From: Promethearchaeota archaeon
GTDB lineage: Archaea; Asgardarchaeota; Lokiarchaeia; Sigyniarchaeales; SOKP01
DNA: 64,000 bases
Assembly (NCBI GenBank): GCA_029838195.1
Contig: JALGVJ010000004.1
Span: 173,476-237,475, forward strand
Reading direction: 5' to 3'
Position numbers and translations under genes: made by a program. How positions within the stretch are numbered: position 1 is the first letter of the stretch; every line of letters starts with the position of its first letter. The notes below the pieces were generated by a model. The model saw only the letters and a list, made by a program, of their open reading frames with translations, was not told the DNA's origin and did no database searches. Positions 53,081 to 61,805 of this stretch are shown one piece after another.

Positions 53081-54508
53081 TCAAGAAATCCTTATTCCTT
53101 TTTCCATCAAAACTTTTTGAACATGAAACATGTTTACATTTCTACTTGTAACTTTTTCTTTAATGGATACAGCAGAAGCAATGCCGGCTGCTTGACCAGT
53201 TATCGCACAACAAACCATTTGTCTCGTGGTGGCGTGGGAAATTTTATCTCCTGCCACGGCTCGCCCAACCACGAGGAGATTTTCAATATTTTTTGGTAAC
53301 ATGATTCTATAAGGAACTTGAAAATATCTTCCCGTAGTGGGCAAAATGAGTCGTCCATAACCATCCATGAATTCAGGGCAAATTCCAATACTATCTGCGA
53401 ATTGGGCTTGATTAGTCACGTCTTGTTCTGTTAATTCATATTCTCCTAATATTTTTCTTGATTCTCTGGTTCCTATTGAAAATCCAAAGTTTTTTAGTCT
53501 TGCTTTTTGGAAGCCGGGGACTCGTTTTCGTAATTTCTTAAGAGCTTGAATAACCCGTTTTCGCCCCTCTATCTCCGCTTTTGTAAGATCTTTAATATCT
53601 GTACAATCAATATTTCCCATGTGGATGCCATTAAAAGAGAAAATTTCTCCTCCTTCAGAATAACTATTCCAAAAATCTTTTACTTTTATGTGAGTCGGAA
53701 CTTTTATTCCTTTTTTCAAATCCTCTAAGGGTTCTAATAGACAAGAGATTTCATCCATGAAAAATAACTCTCCCGTAATTTTTAAACATGATAACAGTCT
53801 TGGTTTTTCTTGGACTTTTTTAATGAACCAAGAAAAAAATTCCTCGATATCCACTCCACTCACGCTAAAATTCAAGGTAATTCCCAACAATTTTTCTCGC
53901 GGATCTTTTCGAAAAGGAGCTCCCGCTTTAAAAGCAATGTCGGCATCCCCTGTAGCATCAATTACTCGCTTGGCTAAAATGACATTTCTGCCCGATTTGC
54001 TCTCAGTAATTACTCCCTTAAGGGTATTTCCATCTTTAAGGACATTCACGGCCATGCTATGTAGTAAAGGAATCACTCTTGCCTCTTCTATCATTCTATC
54101 AGCTAAAATTTTAAACAATTCCGTATTTAACACGGCATGCGTGAACTTGCCATCCTTAATTAATCCTTTTTTCTGAAAATATAACCCCATTTCCGTATTC
54201 ATGAGATTTTTATTGAACTTATTAACCACGGCTCCCATCTCTTCCGCTCTCCGTTCAAACTCCAAATAAATTCCCCCGGCTTCCACTGTTTTTGCAAATC
54301 TATACCAGCCGATCGTGCCTACCATGGATTGCGTGATTGTCCCGCCGAAAAAACCAAATCTCTCCATGAGCAGGACTTTCATGCCCTCTCTTGCTGCTGC
54401 AATTGCCGCAGAAATACCGCTTGGACCTCCACCTACGACTAAAACATCCACATCAGCCAATACCGGTATTTTTTTTACATTATCTTCAATTTCTATCATC
54501 TTTATCAT
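53081..54508 (-). CDS. FAD-dependent oxidoreductase (FAD_oxidored family)
   Basis: This 475-residue flavoprotein has an N-terminal FAD-binding motif VDVLVVGGGPSGISAAIAAAREG and a GG-loop MERFGFFGGTITQSMVG typical of the FAD_oxidored (PF12831) group. Other supports are RVIDATGDADIAFKAGAPF and, near the C-terminus, LLVVGRAVAGDKISHATTRQMVCCAITGQAAGIAS. Such enzymes take part in anaerobic catabolism, but the substrate cannot be assigned. ATG 54508 is preceded by AGAGGT. It is followed upstream by two BKACE genes on the same strand, so it may belong to the same amino-acid degradation context. Confidence 0.85.
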   Translation of the reverse strand: MIKMIEIEDNVKKIPVLADVDVLVVGGGPSGISAAIAAAREGMKVLLMERFGFFGGTITQSMVGTIGWYRFAKTVEAGGIYLEFERRAEEMGAVVNKFNKNLMNTEMGLYFQKKGLIKDGKFTHAVLNTELFKILADRMIEEARVIPLLHSMAVNVLKDGNTLKGVITESKSGRNVILAKRVIDATGDADIAFKAGAPFRKDPREKLLGITLNFSVSGVDIEEFFSWFIKKVQEKPRLLSCLKITGELFFMDEISCLLEPLEDLKKGIKVPTHIKVKDFWNSYSEGGEIFSFNGIHMGNIDCTDIKDLTKAEIEGRKRVIQALKKLRKRVPGFQKARLKNFGFSIGTRESRKILGEYELTEQDVTNQAQFADSIGICPEFMDGYGRLILPTTGRYFQVPYRIMLPKNIENLLVVGRAVAGDKISHATTRQMVCCAITGQAAGIASAVSIKEKVTSRNVNMFHVQKVLMEKGIRIS

Positions 54509-54853
54509 TTACCTCTAAAAAATGATTCATTTGAATAGAGAAATTCCTCCAATTTCTCATTATTTTTTTTTTTTTTGAAATATCCTAATTTTTTAAAAAT
54601 TTAAATTATACTCCAATTTTCTTATCCATGTTCTATTCCTTTTCTTCAATTAATTTTTAAAACACCTTACTTACTTAAATTAAATTATTTTTTTCCTCCG
54701 ATAAAGATAAAGAAAAATAGATAAATTATCACGTAAAAAAACCAAAAAAATAAAAAAAATTCCTTGCGAACTAAAGTTAACTTCTAATCACTAAAATTTT
54801 TTCCTTTAATTATAAGATGGATTATATCAAGGAAAAAAAAAAAATATTATTTA
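54509..54853. other. 345-bp gene-free region
   Basis: AT-rich with long T and A runs (near 54565 and 54835), which may act as terminators for the BKACE gene. No gene, RNA or repeat is recognised. Confidence 0.4.
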
Positions 54854-55732
54854 TTATTGTTGCGGTAAATTTAGAATCTTGCGAGTTTCATCGGGAGTAG
54901 CCACTTTTCTCCCGGCTAATTTCGCAACTTTAGCCGCCCATTCTACTTGTTCCCAACTCCCTTTTGCGAGCTCTCCCGTAATCGTTCTTATATTATCCTC
55001 TAATCCAACGCGAATATGACCTCCCATCGGTGCGGCACACATCCCTGCTCGAAATTGGTCCTTTGCTACCCCACACACGCTCCAAGTAGCATCCGGTGGC
55101 ATGAGATTCCGTAAATGAGCTATGTTTTCATACGAAAAAGGGATCCCTCCCAACACGCCAAAAACAAGTTGAAAATGGAGGGGCTGTTCAAAAAGTCCTT
55201 GTTGCTTGTTGAGGAAAAGCATATTATACATCCCACCAAGATCATATATTTCCATCTCAGGTTTAGTCTTAGCTTTTTTGAATTCTTTGGCAAATTTTTC
55301 AATCATTCGAAAATTATTCACGAATACATTAGTATTCCCCATGGTAACTTTTCCGGTTTTATGATCTCCAACGCTAAAGTTCATGCTATTCGTGTTTAAT
55401 GATCCTAATTCTGGTTTGAACTCCTTAATAACCGCAATCCTTTGTTTCTCCGTAGCAACCGTACTTATCGCCGTACTCAGGTTTATCAAAATTTCCGGAG
55501 CTTTTTCCTTTATTACATCTATTACAGCCTTGATTTGCTCTAAATCTGCAGTTGGATTTCCTTTCTCGGGATCTCGGGCATGAATATGCACTATAGATGC
55601 CCCAGCCTCGTAACATTTTTTCGCTTCCTCTCCAAATTCTTCCGGGGTATAGGGAACAGCAGGATTCTGCCTCTTAACAGTTACGGCTCCCGCAAGAGCT
55701 GCGGAGATTACAACTGGTGTCTTTACAACCAT
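54854..55732 (-). CDS. BKACE-family beta-keto acid cleavage enzyme (DUF849), copy 1
   Basis: This 292-residue TIM-barrel enzyme belongs to the BKACE family, whose founder is 3-keto-5-aminohexanoate cleavage enzyme (Kce) of lysine fermentation. These enzymes cleave a beta-keto acid with acetyl-CoA into a CoA ester and acetoacetate. The zinc ligands H49 and H51 lie in SIVHIHARDP, and the third histidine is in PMGGHIRVGLEDN near the C-terminus. Substrate specificity cannot be read. The next gene upstream is a close paralogue. ATG 55732 is the first Met. Confidence 0.9.
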   Translation of the reverse strand: MVVKTPVVISAALAGAVTVKRQNPAVPYTPEEFGEEAKKCYEAGASIVHIHARDPEKGNPTADLEQIKAVIDVIKEKAPEILINLSTAISTVATEKQRIAVIKEFKPELGSLNTNSMNFSVGDHKTGKVTMGNTNVFVNNFRMIEKFAKEFKKAKTKPEMEIYDLGGMYNMLFLNKQQGLFEQPLHFQLVFGVLGGIPFSYENIAHLRNLMPPDATWSVCGVAKDQFRAGMCAAPMGGHIRVGLEDNIRTITGELAKGSWEQVEWAAKVAKLAGRKVATPDETRKILNLPQQ

Positions 55733-55888
55733 TTTACTTTCCCTTTTTAATATTATTCTTGATATTTTTGCATTATAAAAGTAGAATCTTTTAAATAAAA
55801 ATTTTATAAAATGGTCAGAAAAAAGAATTAAAATAAAATAAAAAAATTTAATTGAATATTGACATGGAATTTTCTTAACTGTTCCTTC

Positions 55889-56785
55889 TTAAAGTTCCAC
55901 ATCCTCTCTTAGGAGATTTAATGCTTTTCTTGCTTCCTCTCCTTGTACAACCTTGCGACCTGCTATCTCGGCCACTTTCTTTGCCCATCGTACTTGCTCC
56001 CATGACCCTTTTGCTAATTCTCCGGTAATGGTTCGAATATTATCCTCTAGCCCTACTCGAATGTGTCCACCAAGAGCGGCGGCACATAAAGCTGCTTGAA
56101 ATTGAGCCTTTGCGACTCCACACACGCTCCACGTGGCATTTTCCGGTAAAAGTTCAAGAATATGTGCGAGGTTCAAGGGCGTAAATGGAATTCCTCCAAG
56201 CACTCCCCACACTAATTGAAAATGGAGGGGCTGTTCAAAAAGTCCTTGTTGCTTGTTGAGGAAAAGCATGTTGTAAAGCCCGCCAAAATCATAAATCTCC
56301 ATTTCAGGCTTTGTCTTAGCCTTTTTCATTTTCTTGGCAAATTTCTGAATCGTGGAGAAGGTATTTTTAAATACATTATCGGGAGCGAGTACCACTTCAC
56401 CGGTTTTCCAATTTCCCACGGAAAAATTCATGGAATTCGTGTTTAAAGAGGCTAAGGGAGGTTTGAACCTTGCCACGGGAGCTATTCTTTGTTTAGGCGT
56501 AGAAAGCGCCGATATTGCGGTGGATAAATTAATAATTATATCGGGAGCTTTTTCTTTAATGGCTTTGATTACCGATCCAATAATCTCTAAATCATGAGTA
56601 GGCACGCCATTTTTATTTGGGTCTCGGGCATGGATATGAACAATTGCGGCGCCTTCATCATAACATTTTTTTGCTTCTTCGGCAAATTCTTCAGGAGTAT
56701 AAGGAACTGCGGGATTTTGATTTTTCATCGTGACAGCGCCAGCGAGTGCTGCCGAGATCACGAGAGGTTTTCCAGATTCCGACAT
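55889..56785 (-). CDS. BKACE-family beta-keto acid cleavage enzyme (DUF849), copy 2
   Basis: This 298-residue paralogue of the downstream BKACE gene is very similar along the whole length. Zinc ligands H50 and H52 are in AIVHIHARDP and the third histidine in ALGGHIRVGLEDN. A 54-base block (56216-56269) is identical to 55169-55222 in the other copy, encoding LNKQQGLFEQPLHF, while the flanking DNA has diverged. The two proteins differ around residues 60-130 and 165-210, regions that could adjust substrate choice or allow a mixed oligomer. The pair is 156 bp apart on the same strand. Confidence 0.9.
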   Translation of the reverse strand: MSESGKPLVISAALAGAVTMKNQNPAVPYTPEEFAEEAKKCYDEGAAIVHIHARDPNKNGVPTHDLEIIGSVIKAIKEKAPDIIINLSTAISALSTPKQRIAPVARFKPPLASLNTNSMNFSVGNWKTGEVVLAPDNVFKNTFSTIQKFAKKMKKAKTKPEMEIYDFGGLYNMLFLNKQQGLFEQPLHFQLVWGVLGGIPFTPLNLAHILELLPENATWSVCGVAKAQFQAALCAAALGGHIRVGLEDNIRTITGELAKGSWEQVRWAKKVAEIAGRKVVQGEEARKALNLLREDVEL

Positions 56786-57122
56786 TTTAAAATTTCACTT
56801 CCTTTTTTTATTTTTGTTTTTACATATCAGAATTAATTTCAATTAAAACATTAATAATTAATTAAAATATTGTATTATCTCTTATTTAAACTTTAAAAAT
56901 TCAAATTTACATTGAATGAAATGACATTTTAAGAAAATTAAGAGGTATATTTTGGATAATGCTTCCTGACTCTAAGTGTTGTATTTTAGAACATGGAACG
57001 AGAGTAATGATTAGTTTCAGAAAAAATGATAGTGAGAGCGAGAGGAAAAAATCATTAAGGAGAAAAAAATTTAAAAGAAAATGGTTCATGATTATTTAAA
57101 AAATTAAGAAAGAAAGAATAAC
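56786..57122. other. 337-bp region with one weak small frame
   Basis: This spacer lies between the divergent BKACE and small membrane-protein genes. It contains one 46-codon frame, listed separately; otherwise AT-rich with no repeat or RNA recognised. Confidence 0.35.
56959..57099 (+). CDS. Possible small basic protein (46 aa)
   Basis: The frame from ATG 56959 reads MLPDSKCCILEHGTRVMISF and then a lysine/arginine-rich tail, ending 23 bases before the start of the next small membrane protein gene. The composition is protein-like and the frame is open for about 13 codons upstream of the ATG as well. There is no clear Shine-Dalgarno. It may be a short gene, a leader, or chance. Confidence 0.25.
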   Translation: MLPDSKCCILEHGTRVMISFRKNDSESERKKSLRRKKFKRKWFMII

Positions 57123-57434
57123 ATGAAAAAAAAAGATAAATTTAGGATCATGAGCATGATTTTTTTCTGGACTGGTATATTATTTTTGACATGCTCATTG
57201 ATGTTTTTTTTAAACGTTATTCGGATGCCATTATTTGAGATTTGCGGGAGTCCTTGTGAATATTGGTGGAGTTGGGTAATAGATTATCCTCCACGAGACA
57301 TTTGCATATTGATTTGTCGACCTAGAAATGGTTTATATAAACCCTTTTTCCTCTTGGGACTAGTATTTTTAGCATTAGCTTTAACCCTACGAGTGGTTTT
57401 TGAAAAGAAAAAAAAACAATGGAATAAATTTTAA
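57123..57434 (+). CDS. Small two-helix membrane protein
   Basis: This 103-residue protein has two hydrophobic helices (about 11-33 and 74-93) and a short extracytoplasmic loop with four cysteines (CGSPC, CILIC) that could pair in disulfides. The ends are basic (MKKKDKFR and EKKKKQWNKF), so both termini are probably cytoplasmic. No family is recognised. Confidence 0.55.
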   Translation: MKKKDKFRIMSMIFFWTGILFLTCSLMFFLNVIRMPLFEICGSPCEYWWSWVIDYPPRDICILICRPRNGLYKPFFLLGLVFLALALTLRVVFEKKKKQWNKF

Positions 57435-57563
57435 ATTCTTTAACATGGTGAAAATATTTAATTCTCATTTAGGAATCCTTGTTTAATATATTGAAAAGAT
57501 GGTTCACGCAGTCATAGAAATGTGCAACTTTAATACGCATATGTCCATGGAAAAAAGAAGAGT

Positions 57564-58616
57564 TCATTTGAACATGGCTTTTAAAATAATTCCAATCTTT
57601 TTTATCGCAAGGTGGATATCCTCTTTTGTAATGCCATAATGCGTGACAAATCGAACCCGATGTTTATCGATGTTAAAGGCCAATACACCTTCTTTCCGGA
57701 TTCCACCAATGAATTTACTCACCCGCACCTTTTCCGGAAACGTAATGATCAAGATGTTAGTTTCGGGCTCCGGGATGGATATGGGAAAATCAAATTGTCT
57801 TAAACCCTCCGCAAGTAGTTTAGCATGATAATGATCTTCTTTCAACCGTTGTATCCATTCTTGTTCAAGAGCGACTAACCCAAAAGAAGCAATGATTCCC
57901 GCTTGTCTCATGCCTCCCCCGACCATTTTACGAAATTTTCTTGCTTTTAAAATGAATTGTTTAGAACCTGCCACGATGGAGCCAACGGGGCATGAGAGCC
58001 CTTTAGAGAGACAAAACATGATACTATCCACGTGTTTTGTAAATTCGGTAACAGGAAGGCCCAAGGCGACCGCAGCATTAAAAATTCGAGCGCCATCGAG
58101 ATGTAACTTGAGATTATTACGTTCCGTAAATTTCTTCATGTTTGCGAGATGGGAAGGTTTAATTACCGTTCCTCCATAATAATTATGAGTGTTTTCGGTA
58201 CAGAAAAGCGTGATGGGATGTTCATTAGTATCTTCATTATTTTGCGTTATTTCTTGTAAATGCTCGAAGGAGGGTACGCCTTTATTCGAAGGATACGTGC
58301 GAATCATCAACCCTCCTATTCGAGTAGCACTTTCTACTTCATTCATGTAAAGATGGCTGAGCTCCTCTACTAAAATTTGATCCCCAGGATGGGTGTGAGA
58401 AAGCAAGGAAACAAGGTTACCTTGAGTTCCTGAAGTGACATACAGCGCAGCTTCTTTTCCAATTATTTTGGCAGCTTTTTCTTCCAATTCATTAATGGTA
58501 GGATCTTCACCAAGCACGTCATCACCGATTTTTGAATTATCGAGGGAGCGCAACATGTTCCACATGGCAGGAGACGGTTTCGTGACGGTATCTGACCGGA
58601 GATCAATCACGTTCAT
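57564..58616 (-). CDS. ltaE: L-threonine aldolase (low specificity)
   Basis: This 350-residue PLP enzyme splits L-threonine or L-allo-threonine into glycine and acetaldehyde. Features are LRSDTVTKPSPAM at the N-terminus, GDDVLGEDPT, YVTSGTQGNLVSL, HLDGAR (172-177) and the PLP-binding Lys205 in CLSKGLSCPVGS. The acetaldehyde product could be handled by the aldehyde:ferredoxin oxidoreductase or the alcohol dehydrogenase genes encoded downstream; this link is an inference. It is divergent from the GH20 gene. Confidence 0.93.
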   Translation of the reverse strand: MNVIDLRSDTVTKPSPAMWNMLRSLDNSKIGDDVLGEDPTINELEEKAAKIIGKEAALYVTSGTQGNLVSLLSHTHPGDQILVEELSHLYMNEVESATRIGGLMIRTYPSNKGVPSFEHLQEITQNNEDTNEHPITLFCTENTHNYYGGTVIKPSHLANMKKFTERNNLKLHLDGARIFNAAVALGLPVTEFTKHVDSIMFCLSKGLSCPVGSIVAGSKQFILKARKFRKMVGGGMRQAGIIASFGLVALEQEWIQRLKEDHYHAKLLAEGLRQFDFPISIPEPETNILIITFPEKVRVSKFIGGIRKEGVLAFNIDKHRVRFVTHYGITKEDIHLAIKKIGIILKAMFK

Positions 58617-58746
58617 GGTAAATTATCTCGCATTAGTAAGATAATCTAAATAATTAAGAACCATTTAATAAAATAATTATTCTTAGAATTGTTAATGCAT
58701 TTAAAAAGGCACTAATAGGAAAAGCTAAACAAGAAAGGGAAATATC

Positions 58747-60312
58747 ATGAAATTCATTCCAAATATCATCCCAGAACCCGTCCAAATCAAACATGGGAAA
58801 GGTACTTTTAAAATGGATGAAAATCACGTGATTTTCACGGAGGGCCTTTTTAAGGAGGAGGCCCAATTTCTGAAAGATTTATTAATTAAAAATTTCAACC
58901 TTAACCTTTCTATTGAAATGGTTAACGAGCTCAGCAAGCCTAATAATGGTATTAATTTATCTTCCATAGATTTTCCTCAAGAAATGCCCGAAGAAGGATA
59001 TGAATTAGAAATCACGTCCGAATACATCATGATAAAGGCAAGAACGCCGGCAGGTGGCTTCCATGGCATTCAAACTTTAAGACAATTAATTCCAATCATT
59101 TCTAACGAGAGTCTCACGAAGGCATCATGTAATTTTGATATTCCATGTGTTGAAATCCTTGATTATCCCCGCTTTAAATGGAGAGGTTTCCTGTTGGATG
59201 AAGCGAGGCATTTTTTCGGAGGTTCTACGGTTAAAAAAATGTTGAACCTAATGAGCTTATTGAAATTAAATAAATTTCATTGGCATCTTACTGATGATCA
59301 AGGATGGAGAATTGAGATTAAAAAATATCCCCTCTTAACAAAAATAGGTTCAAAAAGAAAAAGGAAAAAATTGCATTCGGGTCGAAGAAAGCCCAGAAAA
59401 GAGCAGTTCTCGGAGGAATATTCGGGTTTCTATACAAAAAGTGAGATTAAAGAAATAATTGAACACGCAAGAAAACGCCACATTACCATAATTCCTGAAA
59501 TTGACGTGCCGGGCCACGTTTCAGCTCTTCTTGCAGCCTATCCGCAGTATTGCTGTGAGTGGAAAAAAAAGCAGTTTGAAGTCAGCACGCAATATGCCAT
59601 CCATGAAGATGTGTTATGTGCAGGAAAAAAAGAAACTTACCACTTCCTTCACGATATTTTGAATGAAATCATAGAATTATTTCCTTCAAAAATAATCCAC
59701 ATTGGAGGAGATGAGGTGCCAAAAATACAATGGCAACAATGCTCGGAGTGTCAAGCTCTCATGAAAAAAGAAAAGCTAAATAATGAAGAAGAACTACAAG
59801 TATGGTTTACCAATGAAATTTCTAATTATCTAAACGATCACGAGCGCATTCCCATGGGTTGGAATGAAATTTTAAATAAGAAGTTAGTAGAATCGGCAAT
59901 TTGTCAATACTGGACTCCAAATTTAGACGTACTCCTTCAGCATGTTAAAAAAGGCCGTGTCGTGGTCATGTCTGAATTTGAATACGTCTATTTAAATTAT
60001 GGTTATAAGTTTAATCCACTGGATAAAGTGTATCAATATGATCCTATTCCTAAAGGGTTAGAATACTCTTTTCATGAACAAATCTTGGGAATTGAGGCAT
60101 GCTTGTGGACTGAATTTATTCCGGATCAAAATGCCCTTGAATGGTACACCTTTCCTCGCCTAATCGCCGTGGCGGAAACTGGTTGGACTATCGAAAAAAA
60201 TAAGAATTTTGAACACTTCATGGAAAAACTGCCCGCATTTTTAAAAATTTTAGAACAACATGACGTTCGCTTACCAGAAAAAGAAGAATACATGAAAGGT
60301 ATGAAAATTTAA
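58747..60312 (+). CDS. GH20 beta-N-acetylhexosaminidase
   Basis: This 521-residue glycoside hydrolase removes terminal N-acetylhexosamine by substrate-assisted catalysis. The N-terminal GH20b-like domain (about 1-130) precedes the catalytic barrel starting FKWRGFLLDEARHFFG, with KFHWHLTDDQGWRIEIKKYP and the catalytic pair Asp322-Glu323 in HIGGDEVPK. ACLWTE is also present. There is no signal peptide, so it is probably cytoplasmic, acting on imported or internal amino sugars. ATG 58747. Confidence 0.93.
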   Translation: MKFIPNIIPEPVQIKHGKGTFKMDENHVIFTEGLFKEEAQFLKDLLIKNFNLNLSIEMVNELSKPNNGINLSSIDFPQEMPEEGYELEITSEYIMIKARTPAGGFHGIQTLRQLIPIISNESLTKASCNFDIPCVEILDYPRFKWRGFLLDEARHFFGGSTVKKMLNLMSLLKLNKFHWHLTDDQGWRIEIKKYPLLTKIGSKRKRKKLHSGRRKPRKEQFSEEYSGFYTKSEIKEIIEHARKRHITIIPEIDVPGHVSALLAAYPQYCCEWKKKQFEVSTQYAIHEDVLCAGKKETYHFLHDILNEIIELFPSKIIHIGGDEVPKIQWQQCSECQALMKKEKLNNEEELQVWFTNEISNYLNDHERIPMGWNEILNKKLVESAICQYWTPNLDVLLQHVKKGRVVVMSEFEYVYLNYGYKFNPLDKVYQYDPIPKGLEYSFHEQILGIEACLWTEFIPDQNALEWYTFPRLIAVAETGWTIEKNKNFEHFMEKLPAFLKILEQHDVRLPEKEEYMKGMKI

Positions 60313-60491
60313 TCTTCAATCCCTCCTCATCGCCTTGAAAAAAAATATCCTTGATATATATATTCAATAACTTCTTATTTGATAGTGACTCCATTAATTT
60401 AAAAAAAAATTAAATCAATTTAAAAATCTGAAATCATGTTTTTATTTCTAAAAATTTTGTACACTTTAAAAAAAAATGGTGAAAATGTAAA

Positions 60492-61784
60492 ATGAGTCAA
60501 GAAAAGCTAACTTGGTATGAAGCTCAGGTTGTAAAAGACATGTTTTCCACAATGGGCGGAAGAGCGGTGAGAGGAGTAATGTCAAACTATTTCTCATCCA
60601 GGATTTATACTGGAAAACTGGGGTTAATTCAAATCACTAACTATTTAGAAGCCATGCTCGAACCGGAAGAACGAAGGGCTCTTATCATCTGTGATGATTT
60701 CACGCAAAAATTCGCAAAAAAAATCACGGATTACTTGGATACCATTAACATGGAATGGAAAGTATGGCCAGGAGCCATTCCGGAAGTTCCCATTGAAACT
60801 ATTGAAGAAGGAGCAAGGGTTTGTGAGGAGTTCAAACCTCGCGTGATTTTTGGAATTGGTGGCGGCTCTGTAATGGACACGGTGAAAATGGTTCTCATTA
60901 AATATGAAAAACCTGAAGAAAATCTTCTAATGATCCTTCCATTTTTTGGTTCTTTAGGATTACGTAAGAAAGTGAAATTTTGGATTGCAGTTCCAACCAC
61001 AAGTGGAACTGGAAGTGAAGTAACGCAAGCTGCTGTCATCACGGATACTTCTAGGAAACCACCTAAAAAGATTGAAGTATTAAGCGATGAAATTTTTTCC
61101 GATATAACCCTCTTAGATCCTTATTTCGTGAAAGACATGCCTCCTTTTTTAACCATGGCCACGGGGCTTGATGCCCTTGCCCATGCTCTAGGAGCTTATG
61201 TGTCAAATTGGGGTACCCCCTTTATTGATGCTTTAAACTTGAAAGCTATTGAGGAAACAATAAAGTATTTGCCTCGAGCCGTTAAATTTGGTGCACGAGA
61301 CATGGAAGCCCGAAGCCACATGCAAATGGCTTCATTGATGGCTGGAATTGGATTTGGTAATACCACAACCGGGATTGATCATTCTTTAGGCCACTCATTC
61401 GGGAAGATATTCGGAGTTCACCACGGACTTAGTGTTGGGTTGTTTCTTCCTTATTCTATCGAATTTCAATACAAAGTCACGGATAGATGGAAAGATTTAC
61501 TCCCGCTCTTCAAGATCAAGCCAGAAAACAAGAGTAGGGACCAGCTTTTCATGGAGTTCATTGAAGCATTAAAAGATTTTATTCGATCGATCGATGGACC
61601 AACTTGCGTGCAGGAATTGACAAGACCAAAAATTGAAAAGGAAGAGTACATGAGCAAGCTCGATTTAGCTGCTGAGTATGCTAATGATGACGCCGTTTCT
61701 CTTACGAGTTACCGCCCCATCAATAAAGAGCTTTACAAAAAGATATATGAATATGCCTGGGATGGCAAGTTCATTGATTTTTAA
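60492..61784 (+). CDS. Iron-containing alcohol dehydrogenase
   Basis: This 430-residue group III alcohol dehydrogenase has the NAD(P)-binding motif GIGGGSVMD and the metal-binding region TGLDALAHALGAYVS and DHSLGHSFGKIFGVHHGLSVG, whose Asp and His residues hold iron. AVPTTSGTGSEVTQAAVI is typical. It would interconvert an aldehyde and an alcohol with NAD(P)H. It ends ten bases before the GTG-containing SD of the AOR gene, so the two are in one operon and may process the same aldehyde. Confidence 0.92.
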   Translation: MSQEKLTWYEAQVVKDMFSTMGGRAVRGVMSNYFSSRIYTGKLGLIQITNYLEAMLEPEERRALIICDDFTQKFAKKITDYLDTINMEWKVWPGAIPEVPIETIEEGARVCEEFKPRVIFGIGGGSVMDTVKMVLIKYEKPEENLLMILPFFGSLGLRKKVKFWIAVPTTSGTGSEVTQAAVITDTSRKPPKKIEVLSDEIFSDITLLDPYFVKDMPPFLTMATGLDALAHALGAYVSNWGTPFIDALNLKAIEETIKYLPRAVKFGARDMEARSHMQMASLMAGIGFGNTTTGIDHSLGHSFGKIFGVHHGLSVGLFLPYSIEFQYKVTDRWKDLLPLFKIKPENKSRDQLFMEFIEALKDFIRSIDGPTCVQELTRPKIEKEEYMSKLDLAAEYANDDAVSLTSYRPINKELYKKIYEYAWDGKFIDF

Positions 61785-61792
61785 TTCAAGAA

Positions 61793-61799
61793 GGTGAGG
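61793..61799 (+). promoter_or_regulatory. Shine-Dalgarno that places the AOR start at ATG 61806
   Basis: GGTGAGG lies six bases before ATG 61806. It contains the GTG (61794) that would otherwise be the first in-frame start, which argues against that GTG being used. Confidence 0.55.
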
Positions 61800-61805
61800 A
61801 AAAGA

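Noticed and set aside
56907..57089. Minus-strand frame of 60 codons rich in Phe/Leu/Ser
   Set aside because: Its composition is what an antisense reading of a lysine-rich stretch gives, and it has no ribosome-binding site.
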